The notes beneath the pieces were generated by a model. The model was not told the DNA's origin. It did not search any database and worked only from the letters and a program-made list of their open reading frames with translations. A stretch of DNA of 64,000 nucleotides from Volvariella volvacea V23 (taxonomy: Eukaryota; Basidiomycota; Agaricomycetes; Agaricales; Pluteaceae): positions 736,354 through 800,353 of the forward strand of contig KB722742.1 in assembly GCA_000349905.1 (NCBI GenBank). The letters are read 5' to 3'. Position numbers and translations under genes: made by a program. Shown in pieces: positions 58,675 through 64,000 of the stretch (within the stretch, counting starts at the first letter, position 1; the number at the start of each line of letters is the position of its first letter).

Positions 58675-60325
58675 TAGCGCAGTATTTCCCTGGTCGCCAT
58701 CCGCAAATTAGCGCCCTACGACACCTTGCCTATCCACCCTGTACATCCACCTCTTAATAACTCGCCAGTTACGGGAAAGGTTTACCGTGCCACTGCTCAG
58801 CAACCAGAGATTCTCTATGGATCTGCTTTCCCGGTCTGAAGTATCATCTTAGACCATGGTCAGAGACTGCGAATTCTTGATTAATTTCGAGTGTGCTCTC
58901 GTTTTCTCCTCCCTCCCCAAGCATGGCGGCCTTGACATGCAAAGCACCACAAGCCTATCAACGCACCTGATTCCCCAGATTATGACAGCGAGCCCTGAAA
59001 TATATAATAGCAAGGATAATGCCCCAAATTACGTTGTCTGTAACCATTTTCTACGCGGAGATATCGCCGATTTATCTCCTTAAGTAATATTATTATTATG
59101 GCAGAGCTTTGAACCTTGCAGCTGATAACGACAAAAGTATGCAAAAGGAGACGTAAGTTTGCAGGGTATGTAAGGAGATTGCCCTCATTGGACAGGTCCA
59201 TCAGCACAGCAATAATAGGTTCTGGTTGTCCGGTCGGTGGGCAGAAGTGCTCTCGACTTGATGGCAACAATATCAACTTTATGGCTCGACAGGTGTAGTG
59301 TGCTTTCAGAACCAACTGCCGACGCCAGGCCGAGCCTCCATTCACTCTCAAATCCCAATGAGTACAGAATGTTGATCAAACTACCACAGGCATATAAATG
59401 CCGTCAAGGAGAACGCAGTAGATTTAGCATGTGCAACAGTGTCAGGTATGTAAACACATAGGACAAGGCAGCTGTGTAGTATCAAATAAGTAAGTCACTA
59501 GGCGTATGATCAAATCGTGAAAGCAAAGAATGTACATGTATGTTGTGCAAGACGAGACGAGTAGTCTTTTGTACTGAGTAGGGAGAACAGATGAGCCAAG
59601 ATAACAACAACGTATGTGAAAACAACAGCCTGGTAATCCAATGATACTCGTACCAGAAGCAATGGGGTCTTGGAAAACATGTGTCAGTGTGAAAAAATGG
59701 AAGAAACGGGGAAACGGGGACAGAAATGAAGGTTTTGAAAGGAATGGGACAATGGACCTCATCTGGTGGAGGTAATGCGATCTCCATGGAACAAGACTCT
59801 CTCCCCTCTGGCTCGGAAGATCAGTACGTATTAAGGATGAAGGAAACGTGTAACCAAGGGGTGAAGACGGCTTTTGGAAAGTCGAGAAAGAAATGGATGT
59901 AAGTTTAGATACGCATCAAGTGATGAAGTACACACAAAAGCCTCCGCCATACTTGTATACAAATATAGAATGGAATGGCATAGGTATCGCGGTGCGGACT
60001 TCACGTGTGTGTTGACGTGAAAGATAAAAACAAGTCGGTAGGGGTTGGGAAACTGCTTGATTAAGTGCTGTTGCAGAATGAAGGGTGAAGCAGATAAAAA
60101 AAAAAAATTAACAAAATAAGAGCGCATATAGAGGGGTTCGAGCCTTTGCTCTCAACAAACTTTTAGATGATAGGGTGAGAGGACAGGAGGGCTTCTCTCA
60201 GGAGCCGCGTAGATACAATCACGATAAATTCTGAAATCACTAGTCAATTACAAATGGCACGGAATTGAAATAAGAACTTACCGTTGTTGGATTTCAATAG
60301 CGTGAAGAGCGCCCTCTCGGCCTCC
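58675..60325. other. 1.65 kb convergent intergenic region
   Basis: This lies between the 3' ends of the E2 and homeodomain genes and is long for this window. Frames here are short with mixed composition. An A12 run occupies 60096-60107. No RNA gene or transposon was recognised. Confidence 0.45.
60096..60107 (+). repeat. A12 homopolymer
   Basis: A run of twelve A bases lies in the spacer downstream of the homeodomain gene, on the plus strand. It has no assigned role. Confidence 0.8.
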
Positions 60326-62101
60326 TTACTGGGTAACATGCTGATGGAAGCTTAATAGCAGTAGTGCATCTTCAAGTTTAACGCCTTTGAATCGAGTGGC
60401 ACTAGTCCTCTCCAGTTCTGCATATGACGCTTCATCCAAACCCAGGCTGGTGAGGTAGGCAAGAGAGGGTGGCGGTAGGACACTCATCGATCCAACGGTA
60501 TTAGATGAACTCGGAGACGCTGCGGAAGCATTATGGGGTGGAGGGGTGATTGCCTCTTGATACTCATCGTCACTACCCAAATCCGAGTGGGCACGATCAT
60601 AATCTTCGATGTCCATCATTTCTTGCCGATGCGGATGGCCATCGCCATTTATTGAAGACGAGGCGGATGAAAAGGAAGGGGTGCCAACCCGTGAGGGATA
60701 TGCGGAATGCAAGTGCTGAAGGCGGAAGCCATCTTCATCTTCGTCCCCGCTGATGGATCCACCAGCGTCACCGGGGTGTGTACCTAGCTCGCCGGATTTC
60801 TTTGCCCTTTTTCGGGCAGTTTGTCGGAGATTCCGGAACCAATTTGTGACCTTGCCGAGATCCCTGGATGTGAGAAAGATTAAAAATTTCCATGTTAGAC
60901 ATCACAAAGTGGTTCACACGTCAAAGGACGAAAAAGAGGCTCGGAACCAGTGCACTCACATTCCAATTTCCAGTGCCAGTGCAGAGCGCTCCTCAATCGA
61001 GGGCGTGGGCGTTTTTGTGTATAGATCCTTGAGTGCATCAAGTTGATACGGCTCAGGACGTGACCTCCGTGGACGAGGGTTCATTGAACTGTAAGGGGTG
61101 GTACTCCTCCGAGCATGATAGACCCTAAGGGTTGGCTCATCCATCGACGGGGAGACGCTTGGTGAACGCCTTGACTTTGGATAATGGTGATAAGGCACAG
61201 AAAGTAATTGATTGGCAGAAGTAGGTGGGAAAGCTGAATAGGTGCGAGCTTCATTTTGATAGTCAAGCTTTGTCGAAGAGGGAAATGCGATAGAGTCAAT
61301 CGAGTCGTCTTCCCTTCTTCTTTTAGCAAGGCTCCGCTGGTTTTGAAACCAGTTTGTAATACTTTGGTAACGCCTGTTAAGTTGGACGGAAAGTGAGACA
61401 TTCGGGATGAAAGCATTATGGAGGAATAGTACGCACATTCCAATACGTTCAGACAATGCCTGCCGTTGGTCGGTGGTAGGGTGGGGATTGAGATTGTAGA
61501 GCTTCTTGAGCTCCTCTGCCTGCTCTGGGGAAGGGCGCATCCGCATGCGGCGGGGCATTGAATCAGACTCAGACCTAAACTGGGAATGATCGTTGTACGA
61601 AGGGATGGAGGGATGGGTATTATGCGTATGGCCAGATTGTGGGTGCTGATGCTGGTGATGGAAGTCTAAATATTCATCATCCTGGAATTCGTCCAGCTCT
61701 GCATGCTGTGGTGTGTTTGCATTGGAGGTGGAGGCAGAGTTGGCGGATATATTTGATAATGACGACACGGGCTCGGGTGCAGCACGAGTGCGCTTCTTTG
61801 AAGAGGCCCTTTTGTTTTGAAACCATGCATTGACGGTCTTTATTTCCCTATGCAAGCGAAGGTAAGTTTGAATGCCTATCTAGGTGTTGAGGGGATAATA
61901 AATGAAAACTGACATTCCCAGACGCTGGGCTAGCTTGGAACGCATCTCCAAGTTAGGGTGCTCAGTTTTCTCATATAATTCATTAAGCGCAGCAAGCTGT
62001 GAAGGGGAATGACGATGTCTGGGTTTCTTTGGCTTGTCCCTACCAGAGTCCGGGTTGGACTGGGAGGGCTGGGATGAGGAGGACGGGGGCCAAAGGTCCA
62101 T
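60326..62101 (-). CDS. Triple-homeodomain transcription factor
   Basis: This is a predicted nuclear regulator of 516 residues from four exons (61914-62101, 61437-61847, 60960-61373, 60326-60863; 1,551 nt). It carries three separate 60-residue homeodomains at about residues 26-84, 162-221 and 300-358, ending in VNAWFQNKRAS, ITNWFQNQRSL and VTNWFRNLRQT. All keep W48, F49, N51 and R53; residue 50 is Gln, Gln and Arg. None has the three-residue TALE insertion. Each homeodomain is cut by an intron in phase 2 at the same place, within the Met codon of the G-M that ends helix 2. Linkers are Ser/Pro/His-rich. The tail after the third homeodomain is acidic and Ser-rich and ends with a helix-like LEDALLLLSFHQHVTQ. 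It does not look like a mating-type HD1/HD2 protein. Confidence 0.9.
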
Positions 62102-62465
62102 GGTGATGGCGGAGGGAAGGCAAGGGAAGTGAGATTGTACTCAGAGAGTATTACAAACTTGCATTTATGAGTGACGACTCATTTGGGAAATGCAGACTGT
62201 CCTGATATGTGCTCATAAAGCAGCTTCCCACGGTGCTGTAATGGGGATGCGCCACCCAACAAAGCAGCAAATTGGACAATTAGTTGGCCGTGTGTACTGT
62301 ACAATGATATCGCGTAGGTGTAGAGTATAAGATCCAGAATTTGGCGGATATATGCAATGCAGGCGTGCAGAACGAAACAGAAAGTCATGACAATAAAAAT
62401 TGGATACGAAAAAGTGGTGGATGAATACCAAATCGGGCAAAAGCAATTGATCGAGATGACGATGG
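62102..62465. other. Intergenic, tandem minus-strand genes
   Basis: This 364 bp between the pantothenate kinase stop and the homeodomain start should carry the homeodomain promoter. No motif was recognised. Confidence 0.45.
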
Positions 62466-64000
62466 CTATGATTCCATGTCTTCAATGTTCTTCAACCAAG
62501 CTCCGATCGACCCTCTGCACATTTATTATCAGTCCCCTTGCATATACGCCTGCCAGGTGCACTTACAGAAAGCCCTCATGCCGCAAGAACATTGCTCTCT
62601 TCGTTCCCTTGCTCCAGAATCGTATGGCATAGGACAGTGTCGCTATCGTCGCAGCATGGCCTGAAACAGTCAATCCCCACAGCTTATGTAAGCGGAAGGA
62701 AGATGTCCATCGATTGGGTTATCTTACCGCGAATAAAATAACCCCCAAAATAAATCTTATCCACGTTATACTTTTCGGCATTCATGTAACTATGCCCATT
62801 GTCAGCCATTTTTGCAACCCACTCATAACACATGTCTACTCACGCTATCTGTCCGATGTTGTTTGAAATAGCATACAGCAGACTCTTGCATATATCTTCT
62901 GGTGAGAACTGTCGTTTCTGTGCGCCCTTTTTGAAGACCTTGCCGAAGGTGCTCGCAATCGTTGTCGACTTCAGCCCAAGCTTGCCGTAGTCTTGGCCAT
63001 ATATGTCGCCGACAAGCAGATCAACGGAGGCGTTGTCTCCCTTCTCTGACAATGCAAGCATTTCTGCAGACAGTCAATCGCTGATGCGCCAGCAACCACG
63101 AAACCGCTTACCGTCAAATGTTGTCGCTGGAGTCAAGATACTCAGTAAACCCCATAGGGTGCCCCCTCCCAAGCTCGTACCGCTGACTCGTTCGTATGAT
63201 CCATCCGCATCGACCTTGATTATGGACACACCAGAACCGATGTTCACCAGCAGACATGGCAGTTGCGGTCTTGGGTTGTTCACAAACTTGATTCCGTATT
63301 TTGGCGGATCTGGACTGGGGCGTTCCAGTGTTGCCAATAACGAAGCACCCTTTCCGGACTGATGGGACACCGACTCGATCAGCTCATCCGAGAAGTAGTA
63401 AACTTCATTAGGGATGAGCGAGATGAACTTCAATCCTTCTATCAGACACTCCATCTCGTCCTCTCTCTGAACTTCCACCTGCAGGCGTTGGCGGAACATA
63501 TCATAAAACAGATGTGCTCCGCCACCTGTCGCAATGATCTTCACTCCTCCCCGCATCTCCTCGATCGACACCCCGTTGACTTGCGCTGACCTCTCGATCA
63601 ATGCTTGGATAAATTCCACGCATTCATCTATATCGTCCGTCTCGAACCTTTCAAAGTTCAAAGATCCACCTGGGGAGTGTTGCGTAGCCCGGCGGATATA
63701 AGTATCCCGTATCAGCTCATCATTCAGCCCTGAGAGGTCGCTTGTTGCCTCCAAAGTTATTGATGGTGTTTGCGAACTTTCGAGGACTAGTGGTGTTAGT
63801 GCTCCGTTACGTTTGACGCTCGATGATGTAGGTGAATCAGGTTGAAGACCTTCTGCTCCTGCTGGTTCTGGTACGAAGGGCGACTCTGACCGCGGTGTCG
63901 ACAGCGAGCTTATATCGCTACCGCCGGTTGTGGCGATTATCGAAGGAGATGAAGGTGGTTCTGGTGATCTGGTGAAGTATACAACCTTGGCTAATGATCC
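62466..64000 (-). CDS. Pantothenate kinase, eukaryotic type II (5' end beyond window)
   Basis: Pantothenate kinase catalyses the first, rate-setting step of coenzyme A synthesis, phosphorylating vitamin B5 in the cytosol. The visible part begins with GSLAKVVYFTRS at the window edge. A Ser/Pro-rich insert, KIIATGGGAHLFYDMF (nucleotide site), LLVNIGSGVSIIKVD, RVSGTSLGGGTLWGLLSIL, LLVGDIYGQDYGKLGL and FSPEDICKSLLYAISNNIGQIA follow. Spliced exons then give KIYFGGYFIR, GHAATIATLSYAIRFWSKG and LRHEGFLGSIGAWLKNI. The stop is at 62466. This is the ASKHA-fold eukaryotic enzyme (Cab1 in yeast). The N-terminal phosphate loop is missing only because the window ends there. Introns are short, and the long insert after KVVYF is a fungal feature. 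Confidence 0.9.

Noticed and set aside
60120..60150. T-loop-like GGTTCGAGCC suggesting a tRNA
   Set aside because: No matching acceptor, D or anticodon arms are found around it; upstream is the A12 run and AT-rich DNA.
1..64000. Search for CRISPR arrays, insertion sequences, riboswitches and operons
   Set aside because: The DNA is clearly spliced fungal nuclear DNA; no regularly spaced repeats or transposase genes were seen.

Overview
The window is eukaryotic nuclear DNA from a filamentous fungus, most likely an Agaricomycete-type basidiomycete. The genes are dense and on both strands. Almost all are split by short introns of about 50-70 nt with GT..AG ends and CTRAY-like branch sites. The products are typically fungal: two Zn(II)2Cys6 regulators, FCP1, RAD5, VPS33, NTE1, an isocitrate-lyase-family enzyme and mitoribosomal mS45. 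I found no bacterial operon logic, CRISPR array, rRNA, convincing tRNA or intact transposon. Gene models were built by hand by joining exons across frames. Where I could add up the exons exactly (homeodomain gene, CCT7, F-box gene, LRP1, EFM3-like, YABBY-like, small Zn-cluster gene, APH kinase) the totals are multiples of three.

Layout. 0.4-3.6 kb: a Zn2Cys6 transcription factor (-). 3.6-7.7 kb: gene-poor. 7.7-11.0 kb: an APH-type kinase (+) tail-to-tail with an LtrA-family membrane protein (-). 11.3-19.4 kb: FCP1 (+), a plant-type BSP peptidase (-), a bHLH gene (-) head-to-head with a small Zn-cluster protein (+), and an orphan disordered protein (+). 19.8-26.6 kb: RAD5 (-) head-to-head with CCT7 (+). 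27.0-32.9 kb: an MFS transporter (+), then mS45 (-) head-to-head with an EFM3-like methyltransferase (+). 33.6-38.8 kb: a long methyltransferase-like protein (-) and the exosome cofactor LRP1/C1D (+). 39.2-44.0 kb: an F-box/LRR protein ending in a CaaX box (-) and a 70-residue YABBY/HMG-like protein (-). 45.0-55.9 kb: VPS33, NTE1 and an isocitrate/methylisocitrate lyase (all -). 56.0-58.7 kb: a UBE2O-like E2 with an N-terminal Cys-rich region (+). 60.3-64.0 kb: a three-homeodomain protein (-) and pantothenate kinase (-, cut by the window edge).

Most genes are housekeeping (transcription, DNA damage tolerance, protein folding, vesicle fusion, lipid turnover, CoA synthesis) with no shared pathway, so this is an ordinary core chromosomal region, not a biosynthetic cluster. 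The most striking feature is the triple-homeodomain gene: each homeodomain is interrupted at the same site by a phase-2 intron, and the two internal exons are 411 and 414 nt, which points to growth by tandem exon duplication. Others worth a second look are a GC-AG intron in CCT7, paired ACGCGT boxes just upstream of RAD5, the CaaX tail on the F-box protein, and the SUMO-interaction-like motif in the large E2.
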